From positions 1-64,000 of the forward strand of contig NW_024883434.1 of assembly GCF_019059575.1 (NCBI RefSeq): a stretch of DNA of 64,000 bases. The letters run 5' to 3'. The notes under the pieces are model-generated. The model had not been told where the DNA came from, made no database searches, and saw nothing but the letters and a program-made list of their open reading frames with translations. Positions 10,648 through 23,845 of the stretch are shown in pieces (within the stretch, counting starts at the first letter, position 1; each line of letters starts with the position of its first letter). This DNA is from Amphibalanus amphitrite (taxonomy: Eukaryota; Arthropoda; Thecostraca; Balanomorpha; Balanidae). A program made the position numbers and the translations under genes.

Positions 10648-13600
10648 AAGAGTGGTTCTTCCGACGTCTACGGTCAGCGGTGTGGTTAAGTCCTCATTGA
10701 TACATAGTAAACCTCTGAAGTATGCAATCACGGAAATTAAGATGCATACAACCTATTTTAGTTTGTGGCGACGTGAGCTCCGTTTAACGGCAACGTTAAT
10801 TTTTTTGCGATGGCGTACGCCCATGTTGATCGACAGTGTTTGGCACTTCGGGAAAATGTTGTGAACAAATGTTTTCAGGCATGTCAGGGCTGAATTCGCC
10901 AGCTTGGAATCCAGGTATTTACTAACACCGCGAGCCAAAATGACGCATGCATTAAGAGAAATGGTCATGTTGCCGATGCATACATCCATAAAAATAGTTG
11001 AACTTTTATTCATATGTATATCTGATCATATGCTGTATCTATGACACATCGGTTTGCAGCAAAACATCGCATCCTTGTTTCACGACCTAGTTGAATCTTT
11101 TTACTCACTAGACACCAACCGAAAATATATGTTTGAGCACTGGGCAAAGCGCGAGGGCAAGGGACATAACATCTCAAGTTGCATTACGTCACAAATTTTC
11201 GAACCTGGAATTGCTTTATCTAATGCATCATTAGATAAATGCATTGCGATGTTAGGTCATATGCTGCGAATATGAACTACTGAGATCATGAACATTCACT
11301 GATGTCTGCCATCGACCAAACTAAAACTTTTCATCACGCCACGCGGAGATGGAATCAGGCCACTGGACATATTTATGCATATCCATGCATATTCATGCAT
11401 GTTCCAAGCCATCAGTACTCTGAAAGAAGACGTACTTTTGGTAGCCTGTCAAACAATTTGATTTTCAATGCCAGAATATGTCAAGCAAATAAGACTTTGG
11501 TCGACTTGGCACTGCTGAATAATGCAACGCAAACATGGTTTGCATTTATTGATGCATTGCAGTTTAACTACAATGCATTACAAAAAAAGAAAGTAATAAA
11601 TAACGTAGCAATTACACCGTGAAATATCTGCAGTGAATGTGCACAACATAAAGATCCGTACTAAAAAACATATTTATTTTCGGAATCATCTAATCAAACA
11701 TTTTCATATCTCAAACACATGTTCACTTCACACTAAGCCTGGGCAAGTGGGGGCACCGACATTCATAGCATTTCCTAACACAATGGTGATTGGTGAGTCA
11801 CTTACTGTTCATCGCAATCCATCCCTGTCGAACTGCAGGTGACACGCAATCGGTCGTCCCGGATCTGAACCCTTTAAAGTTACACCAAGCTGAACACATG
11901 TTTGGGAATCGATCAAGATTTACACCTTATTCTCTGAGGACCGCTGCAGAGTGCAAGCATTCTACCTTCTAGGTGCCAATTACTCTGTTGCTTGTTTCTT
12001 TTTTATGAATGTTACAGCCAGCTTAAGGGAGAACTAGCTGAATTATTATTTATTACTTCAAAGGGTGGTCTACAGTTCATCAAATTGAGATGACTTTAAG
12101 AGGAACTTAAATTGAGGTAAGAGGACTTTGATAAGACACTTTCACTGGTAGGACTTGAAAACAGCTGAAAAATAGCAAACGCAGGAAAAGACTCATGCTA
12201 TTCTTACAAGAGACAAGGAAAGAATGTAGCGGTGTTTTCAAAAAAGGGTACCAGAAGGCCGAAAGACATCGCTTTATATGAAGAGAAACTTAGAGAGTAG
12301 GCATATTGAATACAATCACAAAGTTGTGTGCTCTATGAGGGCACGACCATTAATCGAATGCTTCTATGCACCGCTGACTTTCAGTTACCAATCGTGCACA
12401 AGAAACGTTGGCTGAAAAAGCGCTCCAACACAGTCGTCCGAGACATCTTCAAAAAGGGCGAATGGTAGCCTCAATTCCACGAAAGGTCCTCCATCCTGGA
12501 AAGTAACGCTCATTGACGTGGCATCAGGGCTACACCAGTTACAAGCCTAAAATATTTAAACATCAATGCGCAGAGAGCGAGCATAAGGTTATCATGAGAT
12601 CGTTCGCAAACATTGTGTTAAGCCAATAAATTACCTTCGAGATTCCCATTCACGGGTCCATACTTGTCCAAGCAGGATATTTGCAGACAATTTGTTGTGT
12701 CAAAGGTTACACTAAAAAGCTATAAAAAAATGACGAGAGCGAATGCATAATTCACCAATACATACAGTCCTACAAGGGCATACGAAGTTGTAAAACAATC
12801 TACAATCCATTTTGAAACACCATAGATACATCCTGAAACTGAAGAACAAAAAACGATAGATCAACCACAATTCATTATAGGTAACTATTTAGGTATGCTG
12901 CTCAATGTGAAGCATTCAGAACACGACCTAGTACGTCTATGTCTCCCAATGTTCGAAACTATCCGAACGAATTTTGACACCAAAGCTCAACGGCGTTGGA
13001 TGACTCATTAAAATTGATCTATGAAAGGCCAATTTCAATCATCATGTGTCTTTGAGTGTCAATAACAATATACTTTCCAATGAAGACGCATTGCCAGAGT
13101 AACAGATACCTGGCCAGGCCATAACAGGTCGCAATATCTAATGACTCAAACCTGGATAGATACTGGTTCGTGCAACTAATACTGGATCATGCAACTCATG
13201 CACGAAAGACGTGTACACGCATTTTTTATACAAGTAATTTAGATTGTTTTAATCCTCATGATTTCATGAAGATTGGGATTAAGTCAGGTGAAAAAGTCCA
13301 AGACTGTAATAATCATATATTACCTCTGAGAGGCACTAAATCACCATCGTGAGGGAATTGGCACTCCTGAAAATTGTGGTTGTGAAAATGGTGGGTAAAA
13401 TTGTGATTTGTTGAGTGCCTTTCTCAGGTGTTCAGGCAGGTTTGTTGTTGATACCTGCTGAGGGATTTCAATTTCTTAAGAGCGTAACGCAGGGAGCGAG
13501 AGGGGTGAAATAGCCCTCCGGTAAATCGCAAGCTTAGAACGTGCTTCGAAAGGTGACTGGCAAGTGATTAGCCGGATTAAAGTTAGGCATAGTTAAGTAA

Positions 13601-15052
13601 CTGAAGTATCCAAATTACATGCCTGACTACAAGTCCACAACAAATGTACGAGCTCGTTAGCAGTTTTCTTTTGAACAATAATAAGAACATTTCAAAGACG
13701 ACTAAAATATTCAGAACATCTCACCTGCAAAACGAAGAACAGTTCCACAATTCATCGGCAATTTGGTCACTGAATCGCACCACTTTCACTAATTAGCCAA
13801 CGTCTGCCGTCGAAAGAACCGCGTAAATAGCCTTGCAAAACATATACTCTGGAAACATTCAACCTACTCTCTCACTCTGACGCCTTTGTCAACAGGGGAG
13901 CAGCGAGGTAAAAATAATCATTTATAGCTGACCATATCATGAACGAAAAGGCAGAATTATATAGTGTACACTACGAAATTCCAAACAATGGTTGTCTATC
14001 AAAACCGATGGAGATTTGCACATTGTCTTGCTATTTTTGAAGCCTTAACATCGATTTGGCTAGTTGGATTTAAGTCAAGAGTCGTTACAATAAAGCTTAA
14101 GTGAGACTCATTAACAACAGCGTTTGGTGCATTTTCGCCTTGCAATATCCCAACTACATGAAATTTAGCCGTTTTCTTCACGAAGTAAAAAAAAAAAACG
14201 ATGTGTTGTATTGGTAGCCGATCGCTTTAAAATGCACAACAATATAAATGAAGCGAAAACTGTTTTATCCCACACCGAAAACCAAATCGTTAAGTGTATC
14301 ATCTTTACTTAGCTAAATAGGAAGACAAGCTTAGCTGCATAGTATGAAAATACCACAAATGGCCTGATCTGATCTTCATCAGAATTTCGTGAATACTTTC
14401 AAACCTTTTGGTTCTAAAACGTCGAATTTCAATTAGGTATACAAAAGTAAGAATGCGTCCATCCATCAGCCATCTAAAGAAAGTCTGAACAGCGGCGGTT
14501 ATTTGGTAAACATTTTCTAAGCATGTTTCATTCGAAACTCATTCCTCTAATCGCGAACAATCTAAAACTTGTTGGTAATCTGCATCCTGATTCACATGCT
14601 TTAAAAATGGATATATTACAGGTCGACACATCAGCACGAAAAATCCTGATCAACACAGTTCACAATGATAAAACAAGGTGCAGAAACCGTTACACAATAA
14701 ACACGAGAGACACTGGATGTGCCACCCCACCGTCTCCATGTTCTGCCATCGTAATTGAAATCTGCCAAACCCCAGCCAAGTGGCACAGACACGCCGCTTT
14801 TCTCTAGTAAATTAATCAAATTACAGGGACATCACATTCAAATTATTATATATAAAAAGTACGCCAAGTCAGATAAACACGTTTCATATTGCTGGGTGTT
14901 GCTCAAAACAAAACCAGCCAATGCTACAGTTGGTGCCGTTGTCATTTATAAAATTACTCGTAACACGAGTTTTAGACTAGGCTTGCCGGACTGCGAACGT
15001 CACTAACGCGCCAATACATTTTATAGCATACACAAAAAAATACGGCAGCGTG
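10648..15052. other. Large intron of BTB-ZF gene
   Basis: AT-rich, with no further zinc-finger exon seen on either strand. Small palindromic motifs occur, for example 'atctaatgcatcattagat' near 11218-11236, and 'tgcat' repeats near 11370-11400. Nothing else can be supported. Confidence 0.4.
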
Positions 15053-15677
15053 TTAACCCTCGCATGTGTAGGGGGGGGGGTCAGATGGACCCCCCATGGT
15101 TTTTCGCGAATAACTCGCGTAAAAAGCGGCCGATCGCGACGAAACTTTCAGTACCCTCACATTGATCAATTTTACACCTACCCTGAAAATTTCATGACCC
15201 TGACCCAAATGACCTTTGACCTGTGACCTCTTTTCCGAGACCATGTTTGGCCGGAATCGCGATTCTGCGTATGTCGGCTCGCATTAGCCGCGCGTTTGCA
15301 AGCTTTTCGTGGTTTCAAACGTTCAAACATGTGATTTGATGTTGCTTCCATGCATTAGGGTGGGTGTCAAGGTCACCTGAAGGTCAGGTCAGGTCATTGA
15401 CCTTTGGTGACCTCGGGTGACCTCGGTTCACTTTTTCGAGCTGTACATGTTTCTAGGCTAGTTTTTGGAGCTGAATTCGAATTTAGCAACCATTTGAACA
15501 TTAACGAAGTAGTTTTGGTGCCTTCGTAACATGTTACGAAGCTGTCAGAGGCGGTTGACACGTACTACGAATACCCGTCACGATGCCTACTGGTTGACCT
15601 GACCTGACCTGACCCGACCTGGTCTAAATGCTTAAAGACATCATCTGTGATCAAAACTAACACGATATTCGTTGTTT
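15053..15677 (+). mobile_element. TTAA-flanked MITE, truncated copy (element A)
   Basis: Starting at TTAA 15053-15056, the end CCCTCGCATGTGTAGGGG is followed by a G-tract, a short loop and a C-tract. About 620 bp then match the element at 54607-55492 in reverse orientation. The match stops near 'acacgatattcgt' at 15677, so roughly the distal 270 bp and the second terminus are missing. The interior holds dense AGGTCA/TGACCT hexamers. The copy sits in an intron of the BTB-ZF gene, between the linker and the terminal exons. No protein is encoded. Confidence 0.75.
15391..15403. promoter_or_regulatory. Perfect inverted AGGTCA repeat with 1-nt spacer (ecdysone-response-element-like)
   Basis: The 13-mer AGGTCATTGACCT is a perfect IR1. 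It fits the published EcR/USP consensus (PuG(G/T)TCA-N-TGA(C/A)CPy). It lies inside element A, next to further AGGTCA direct repeats. Sequence match only; binding is inferred. Confidence 0.45.
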
Positions 15678-16189
15678 CCATTGTCGTTGTTCCAACAATG
15701 ATTTCCATTGTTATCTGGGTTGACGTTGTCCCTTGTCGCCAGTATAAATTTTAGGTGCCATTAAGATACCTAGAAAAGTCCCCTTAATTTCAAAAACATA
15801 AAACGAATGTGCTTCCTGTCGAAATTTAGGGCAACATAGGCTAATAATGCCTAATTTAATAGATAAATCAATACTTCTACAAGCAGCATTTTTTCTTTGG
15901 AAGAAATTTACTCATCAGAAAAGCAGCAGAAAAAAAACTCCCCAAATACTCCGAGAGTAGCTAAGCTCAGCCATATAGGCCATAGATCAGTCCTCAGCAT
16001 AACAGTGAAAACCAGTTTTGGTAACATCATTGGCAAGACAGCGCAGTGCTAATTAGTTAGCACCATTAGCACCATTAGCATCGGCAGAGCTGGTCGCTGA
16101 TGGAGACGGCGAGGTGACAATCCCATGGGTCAAAACGGCGACCGGCAGCGGCGCGGGCGGCGCAGAATCGGGGCGTGAAAGGAAGGGGT

Positions 16190-16451
<262 letters not shown>

Positions 16452-17597
16452 ACGATGTTGTGTCCCGAGTGAATGTGAGTGTGTGTTATTGACAGATAAC
16501 AGATTAGTCGTCACTCGCCATTCACTGCAAACTGTGTCAAAAGCAAGTGGATTGTGCTACAAACGTCTGTGAGAATATGCTTTTACGACGCACTCTGGAA
16601 CAACTGGACGGTTGAATATTCATTGGCCATGTTATTAGTTGTGCCATGATAATTTTGGTGCCATAAGCGTAGGAACCGTGGGTGCAGTGGATGCAGTTGC
16701 ACCCAAAATAATTCTCTAGTGGGTGCAGACAGTGAATTCTGCACTCACAATAATCTGGAATAAAAACCCCTTTTCTCATCAGCACTACTTCCCATGCAGC
16801 ACGACAAATTCAGGATATTTTCCTCGCTATCCATCTTTCGAAACATTTGCTACTGTGATGGTCTTCAAAACTTACATTTGTGCTCAAGTAAAAAAAGAAG
16901 AAACGGAACACATGCCGATGACCCACTGTCAAAAGTTTTAGCGCGATCTCTTCGAGAATGGCTGAGCCAGCCGCTTTTACTTTTTGCGGTAGTCAATTCA
17001 CAGTTGCGTGAATAATTGACATTATGAATTCTTCAAAATGCACTCATCGGTGCCTTTCGACATGGTACACCCTCAAAGCTCGCAATGAGCCTCCGCTCGG
17101 GTGCCGCCGCTCCTTACCCCCCCCCCCCCCCCGCTTCACCGGCCATGGCTGGATTTCTGCACCCATGCACCCACAATGTTCCAGCCGTTCCTACGCCGAT
17201 GTTTGGTGCCGTCATGAGCATGGTCACTCGTACGCGTCGATAAAGATTTAGTGAGGGCACCAGTAATTCAAGCAAGCAGTCCCATTGACAGTCTAAGGCT
17301 GGTGAATGGTGATGGCAGGCAACTCTCAGGCCTCCATACGGCTACCCAGACTGATGACCTTCTGAATAATGTGCAGTGTATAAGTGTGTATGACTGAATC
17401 TCTTTTTTGTCGCATGACGATGCTGAATAAACACAAAACTACTGCAATATGCCTGAAGATAAGCCACCTTCAGTGTTAACCCTCATTGTGTGAGGATGAA
17501 CGGCGAGGAGTTGGCGAGGATGGGTGGAAAGTACGACAGAATGGAGCTAGGAATCCCGCGCCGCCCGGCCACCGTGCACAGCAGACAGTGAACCCAC

Positions 17598-17660
17598 CTT
17601 GTGGAGTCGAGTCGTCACCGGCTGTTCGCTGAGAGGGTCCTGCCACCGCGCCGCCCGGCA
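17598..17660 (-). CDS. Candidate 63-nt cassette exon of BTB-ZF gene
   Basis: The exon is bounded by an acceptor GTCTTCGTTCTCAG (17661-17662) and a donor AAG|GTGGGT (17591-17597). It is 63 nt long, enters with two leading bases and leaves with one. It can therefore be inserted between the linker exon and any terminal exon without changing the frame. In that frame it reads PGGAVAGPSQRTAGDDSTPQ, a disordered stretch like the rest of the linker, with no stop. Splice sites, phase symmetry and position agree. There is no domain evidence, so it could still be chance. Confidence 0.5.
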
Positions 17661-18007
17661 CTGAGAACGAAGACAAAATAGGAGTCACAGGGTGCTGGGG
17701 AAGAACTAACAGACCCAGGCACAGCACAACCTACGTGCAAGGTACTACCATGCGCATATATGGACACAGGGGCACGTGAAGGATGCTGGAGGGTGCAGAA
17801 CTGCACAGGCCTTGTGACACAGTACTGGACATAAACGCGGGCACAAGAGGGAGGGCGCACGATGGATGGTGGCGCCATCTGTGCACACGTCCTAGCAGTA
17901 TGGCATGCACGGAAACAACGGCGGAGGTTAGATGTTATTGCCCCATTCTATCATTTACACAACCCAACAGCATTACGCTACAGGTAGCCTTACGATCTTT
18001 ACATTTT

Positions 18008-18107
18008 GCAAACAAAACTAATTTTGTGTTTAAATCATATTTCAGAACGCATTTCAACTCGAATAAATGTCCAGCTAATAACTGAAAACGTCTTACTTAG
18101 TTTACTT
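18008..18107 (+). repeat. Dispersed repeat shared with 22918-23020
   Basis: About 100 bp, including 'catttcaactcgaata' and 'acgtcttacttagtt', match 22918-23020 in the same orientation with small differences. No terminal repeats were seen, so the class is unknown. Confidence 0.65.
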
Positions 18108-18419
18108 AGACTCTGCAGCACATCGAAGGGTGATGGGATGCATCACATCCCAATATCGAGGTCTGTCTTACCCAACCTTCAATAAACATCCAATGTCTAG
18201 CCATGGACGTCAGTAGTCTTTTTTTTTTGCCGAAATCACGCATACGGAATGGTTTCATCCCAAAGCAGCCCTCAGTTTTTGAGCTGTAAGTACTTGATGC
18301 TCAATTGTTTAATCAGCTTAGCGTGACTATTGTATGAGCGAGTTTGCATATTGGTGTGACATTAAGCTCAATAAAACAGTTCACACTCCCTCCCCTTCCA
18401 GCCCGACCCCGCTACTTAC

Positions 18420-18936
18420 TGGCTGCTGCCGCCTCTGCCATGGCGGCAACTGTGGCCAGCTCAGCAGAGTGCTCCCCATAGCCGGAGCCCTCATACTCCG
18501 CCACATAGCCGAGCGTGGCATCCAGACTCGTCTCGTCCTCATCCTCAGTTAGATCGACCTTCTCCACTTTTACTGGCTCGGGACCGGTTGGCAGTTGGTC
18601 TCCGGAGCGACCACCAGCTGATGGTGGCGCGTGGTTGACGGTTGACGGACTCCCGACGCTACTACCGCCTGATACAACCGAAGATGCGGGGTCACCCCGT
18701 GAAGCAGAGAAGTCGGTGAACGGTGCAGGCGAGCCACTGGGTTGCTGTGTGGGTTGTGGTGCCGGTGGCGCGGGCGGCGGCGGCGGCGGCGGAGGTGAGG
18801 TCCGACCGGGTGTGTCTGTGCCGTCGGAGACGCGCCGTCGTTTGGCCGTTGGGGGCGGCGGGGGAGGTCGCGGCGAGCGGGGTCTGCCGGCGCGACTCGA
18901 TACCGGTGGATGGCGGTCCACCGGAGATGAGGGGTT
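18420..18936 (-). CDS. Linker exon of BTB-ZF gene (Pro-rich, nuclear)
   Basis: This 517-nt exon enters in phase 0 after CTCTCCCACAG (18937-18938). It leaves after one base at CA|GTAAGT (18414-18419), which sets the phase shared by all terminal zinc-finger exons. It encodes NPSSPVDRHPP, then proline runs and a basic patch TAKRRRVSDG that resembles a nuclear localisation signal. A second proline block and an acidic segment PEPVKVEKVDLTEDEDE follow. VKVE fits the SUMO-attachment consensus. The end is Ala-rich (AAMAEAAAAS). Such disordered linkers between BTB and fingers are usual in this family. If the donor is not used, the frame stops two codons later, so an intron-retained transcript would give a fingerless BTB protein. 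Confidence 0.85.
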
Positions 18937-19380
18937 CTGTGGGAGAGTCGACAGAGTGGGTCAGATGTATTTTTATTCAAAGCATCATACATTTTGCACA
19001 TGGACATTGGGACAACTCCTCATGCGTCGGTTGAGGTTCGCCAATGCAACATTGCATCAATGGCGAACTCAAGCATCATAGGGTCAGAGGTGATGATGAT
19101 TGAAGTCACAAAAGTAATCCCACAGCCTAATTCGCACCCTGGGATGCTCAGATAGCATCATGCATATTGAGTATGCATAAAATTACATCACACCATAGTG
19201 GCACACACTAAAAAATTGACCATCAGAAATTATTTAATAACTGAATGTGGTGAGATACTTATTTTACTTTAACACATTTGATATCAAATCTGATTATTTG
19301 ATGACATATCAAGCATAATACTGAGTGGATACTCTAAATGACAGCAACCACTACCCAATAACCATCCAACTCATACTAAC

Positions 19381-19557
19381 CTTCTCCTCCTCCCCGCTAA
19401 GCCCCCTGATCTGCAGCATCTCAGCCGTCTTCAGGAAGCTCCCCAGCTGTGTCTGTGCCACGTTCACACTGCCCTTGTAGATGAACTCAATGATGGCAGA
19501 CAGGTCGGCGGCTGAGGTATCCTTCAGGAAGAACACCAGCTCCTGACATGGGTTATT
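19381..19557 (-). CDS. BTB-ZF gene, BTB domain exon 2
   Basis: It encodes the second half of the BTB/POZ domain: NNPCQELVFFLKDTSAADL, then IIEFIYKGSVNVAQTQLGSF and LKTAEMLQIRGLSGEEEK. The F-Y-K-G-E/S-V-N-V and F-L-K-T-A-E-x-L-x-I-x-G-L motifs are hallmarks of the arthropod TTK/lola/broad BTB group. The acceptor is GTGTTTTAG and the donor AAG|GTTAGT. The length is 177 nt, phase 0 to phase 0. BTB domains mediate homo- and heterodimerisation and recruit chromatin factors in the nucleus. Confidence 0.95.
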
Positions 19558-20012
19558 CTAAAACACGAAGACAGATAAATTGTGGTCAGTGTCTTCTGTC
19601 TAAGCAATGCCCTTGTGGCACGGTGTTGAGAGGAAACATCAGACTGATAACAACTGAGAAAGTGGAAATTGAGTAATTGAATTATTTCTTCTATTCACCC
19701 AAACTTATAACAAACTCCATCATTTTACTGATTTACATAAGTCGCAGGCATAATTTTAAAAGTGCTTCGAAAATATTTGGCATTTAAGCATGCTTGAGGT
19801 GATAAAAATGTTTCATTTTTTATGAAAGGAGTGCAAAATCACACTAAAATAAGCAAAGGCAGGTGGATAATTGATGATGACTGGGTGTCAATCTGCACAT
19901 ATCAACATTTAAGAGAAGTAGATTTTGGGAAATCAATGTTTCAAGCAGCCTACAAGATTATTCCAAAGTTTATCAACAAATATGTTATCAGCAAATTTCC
20001 TCAATTTCTCAC

Positions 20013-20198
20013 CTTCAGCAGATCCCTAAAGTAGGGGCTGCAGGCCGACAGCATCATTCTGTGTGCCTTGACGCGCTGCCCCTCGCAGCAGAGCGTTATG
20101 TCCACCAGCTCACCGTCCCGCCGGAGGTGGTCAAACACGGAGGTGACGCTGCTCTGGAACCCATCCCACTTGAGGCAAAACTTCTGAGAGTCCATCAT
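20013..20198 (-). CDS. BTB-ZF transcription factor, first coding exon (BTB domain N-terminal half)
   Basis: After the acceptor TATTTTTCACAG the exon opens directly with ATGATG. It encodes [20 protein letters not shown], then a segment containing [20 protein letters not shown] and [11 protein letters not shown], and ends at AAG|GTGAGA. F-C-L-[KR]-W, V-D-[IV]-T-L, K-A-H-[RK] and S-A-C-S-P-Y-F are signature residues of the TTK/broad/lola/fruitless BTB group. SPYFRDLLK is closest to broad. The start is either Met, and a non-coding 5' exon upstream is implied. The shared exons plus many alternative paired-finger exons match the architecture of broad and lola. Which of these is the true orthologue cannot be decided here. 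Confidence 0.93.
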
Positions 20199-20200
20199 CT

Positions 20201-23200
20201 GTGAAAAATACACAATGGTTCACAAATCAATGTCACAGCTGACAACTCAGACATTGACAAAGAAGAAAAGAGCTGACACTTAGTTTCATTGGAGTCTTGG
20301 ACCCAACCAACAACAAGACCAACAAAATCGGAGAATAATTCAATAAAAAATTCAACTGAAAATAACAAAAAGAATATGTCTTTATAGTTTTTACACATGA
20401 TTATTAAAAAGATCACAGGAAAAACATGTATCACACAAGGGCACGAAACCGACGCAGCCCGAACGCGAGAGCCGACGTAGCTCTTGCCCGGAAAATGCCC
20501 ACACGACCAAAGGAGCAACAGCCTTATTACTTCTACCAGACATCGTAAAACAATAAAAACAGAGCATTTCAATTAATAAAATAGCATACCTACGCAGACA
20601 AACAGAAGTAACGCCGACGTTCATTCAAGCACCGGCCGAGCATGCGCCAGAATTGCCGTAATATTCCAGCTTTTTCCGCTTTTTCAACGTTTTGAGAAAA
20701 GCTTTCGTCAAAATCACAATAGTTTGAGATTCTAGCATAGCTCCAATGTCGAAAGTATGCACATTGCACAGTACACGGCTCAAGGTTTGAGATGTGATAC
20801 AGACTGTGTTGCATTTTTGCGATCTTTTAGGGTATCATCGGCCTAAGAGGACTCCAATCCTTCTTTCGATCGTCCCACTTACCTCCGAGGACCTCCATGC
20901 ACATGCAGGCTCTAGGAGGGCTGAGATGATGCCAAAGTCTAGGGGTCTTCACTCTTCATGCAGGTCTACGGGGGCTTCACGTGGCAGTCTCTTAGTGTCC
21001 TTCGAGGTCTGAGAGCTCGAATGGTCCCCGATGAGTCCTATGGCCCTTGGGGCGCTGCACACTGGATTCCGAGAAATTCATGTCAATATTCGAAGATCAT
21101 GCTTAGGTACTCGCTGGCAGTTGGCACCCCCATGCCAGTCACAGAGGCCCAAGCCGGACCGGGGGCTCCACCAACGGGGGGAGGAGGGGGGAGTTCGCGA
21201 TGGTTCGGACCCCCCCCCCCAATGCTTTCCCTTCCGCAATGCAGCGTAATGAATAAGAATGTGCATTCTGGGGTAGGCCACCCCCCCCCCCCATCCCATC
21301 CTGAAACCGTGGTGGAGCCGCTAAGCCGTGAGTCTCACCCGGACTAAAAAGTCCCGTGCCATTGTCTGAAGGCCCACACACTGTCAGCGGCCTTTGCGGG
21401 CTCCACGTCGATGTCTGAGGACCCTGATCGGTCCCTGAGGGTCCAATGCCGACGTTTGAGAAACCTTTTCTAGCCGCTGAGGGCTTTCATCGGCTCCACA
21501 GGTGCACGTCAGCCTAAGATGATTCCGTGCCGGCCTTTTCAGAAACCACACCGTTCCAGAAGATGATCTCAGGACGAGAGGGTGCATATCGGCCTGCTCA
21601 TATATGATACCTAGACTCCATGGACAATACCGTTTGCTGCTTTGGTATAATGCCGCACAGTACATAAGTGCTGTGTTCACTGGTCAGGCCCATGCATACC
21701 TATAGGTAACACTATATCCTGGCATGGTATGAATCGATAAAAATTTCGGTCCAAGAGGGTGACAGAGCCCTTAGTGCTGTTCTTCACTATCTAGTTTCAG
21801 GGAGGGCTGACGTCGATTAGGGAAGCGCACAGTGCACTCCTCAGTAATGGGAGCCTAGGTCGAGTTCTGTGACTATAAGAATTTAGCTCTCAGCACTATC
21901 AAGAAACACCGTGCGCGGGAACCGGGGGGAGGGGCAGTAGGGGAGCCTGCCCCCACAATCTGGGGCTGTTGGGGCCCTGACCCCATAACTTTTCTTAGGG
22001 CCAAGAACCGTCGGGGCACTTTTCCTCCCTAAATTATGGGTGATGGGAAACAATGAAAAACTGAGTGGAAGAAAAAATTAAAGGGACCCTCCCACCTTCA
22101 AAAAAGTTTATGAATTGACATGAAAGTGATGTCGCTCGATTAAGAAAGAGCAAAAACGAATATCTACCAAATTTCACCGAAAAATATTCACCGGTTTTCA
22201 AGATATTAGACTTTTACTTTTGTTTACTTTTTTGGTATCTCCGCTGTTCCTAGCGACTTCATTTTGGAAGTGCGGCGTTCGCGGCAGATGTTGCGCGCAA
22301 ATAGCATATACCACCACTGCTTTACAAAGATGTTAGTATGTATACCTAAGGTTTTAAAATCGTTAGATCACAGCTGATGTCACAAGTTCTAAGAGGGCAT
22401 CTCAATGCATTAACCCCTTAGAATCCGAAAATTGCAAGTTTGAAATTCCATATCTCCGAATTAAAGCATTTTTCGATGTTGTGAGTGCCCAAACTGGTAT
22501 TTGCAGGCCATGGCCACCAATTTGGCTATCTCAACTCAAAACTTATGTTAAGGTGGGATAGTCACTTTAAAGTAAATACCCTCCCTCCCTCCCTGGCTCG
22601 ACAGCTTATGTGTCAGATTTAGACCTTCATTGCAGGAAACCAGAAAGGTAGTTCCTTGACTCAGCTGAGACATAATGCCTCACTTTTTTGCTAATGTTTT
22701 CGTTTTGTTCTTTTCGTTGATCAGGCCAAGGGGTGAAAATTAAGTGGCCTAAAACCGATGAGAAAACTAGCTTTGAGGGTGACCTAGGCACCGGAAGTAT
22801 CAGGTGTGTCCCCCTCCCCCCCCCCCCCTCCCCAGTCTGAAAGTAGTTCCTGCGCGGCACTGTCAATAAATGACGCCACGCTCGATTCATTTTTAAATAG
22901 TCAAGTACCATTTTTGCAAAAAAAACTAATTTCGTGTTTAAGTCATAATTTCAGAAGCATTTCAACTCGAATACCTTAATTTCCAGCCGATAAATGAAAC
23001 GTCTTACTTAGTTGCCTAAATCTCGCCATAAGGTACAGGTCGGTTATATTTAGAAAGTTTTGTGGAGTGTCTCTTTATCACCTACATTTTTACAAGTTTA
23101 TTGGCTATCGAACTTAAAATTTCACAAATCGATGAAATTCAACTACATTTGACGGCAGTTTTTTTTTTTTAGCAGAATGACTGAAGCATTTCTTTGTGTC

Positions 23201-23845
23201 TCGCAAATAATGCTTCCTGAATTGTTCGATCAGGCCCCCTACACAAATACACATACACATAGTTTGCCTCGATTTCAATGCGTTTAAGCGCAACTGGTGA
23301 AAATGCCTGCATATGAGTACCTATATAGTCAATAGTCATATATCGGCATTCACTGATGTGATAGGATTCCTAAAATGAAAAAAGAACAACTTCCCAACGA
23401 GCACTACATGCTTTAGTTGATTGGACGGACCTGTAATAATGCGGTAAACGGGTATGTCAGGCTATATTGGGATCGACATAAGCTTCCACCAATCAGAATA
23501 TCAGCCTGTCGCTCAAATAAATCAGCTTCTCTATACGATTGATTTGTTATCAGGATGCAGTCTCTAAGATCGGTGTTCAGGAAAAAGACGTGGTACTTAT
23601 TGCTATATCTGAGTTTTATAGCGATCTCTCCTCGTCCTAGCAACAGATTTATTGTGAGCCAAAATTACCGTGTATTCAGTATGCATATTACGAGCATCAG
23701 AAATTTCAGTACAAAGACGAGTTAGGTATGTGACAACTTTCTTTAAAAGCATGGCTGATAACCTCTGGCTGGAGAGAAAGAAAAAAAATCAAGTAAATCT
23801 TGTACCACTATCCACCCCTAGAAGCTGATATCGACCTGAAGTCAG
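20201..23845. other. Upstream region of BTB-ZF gene; no supported gene
   Basis: At 20877-20884 the minus strand carries a good donor (GGAG|GTAAGT), which could end a 5' UTR exon of the BTB-ZF gene. C runs occur at about 21210-21222, 21280-21292 and 22810-22830, in GC-rich sequence without recognisable coding content. The repeat pair member at 22918-23020 also lies here. Nothing else can be supported. Confidence 0.35.
22918..23020 (+). repeat. Dispersed repeat shared with 18008-18107
   Basis: Second copy of the approximately 100-bp repeat described at 18008, in the same orientation and about 4.9 kb away. Confidence 0.65.
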
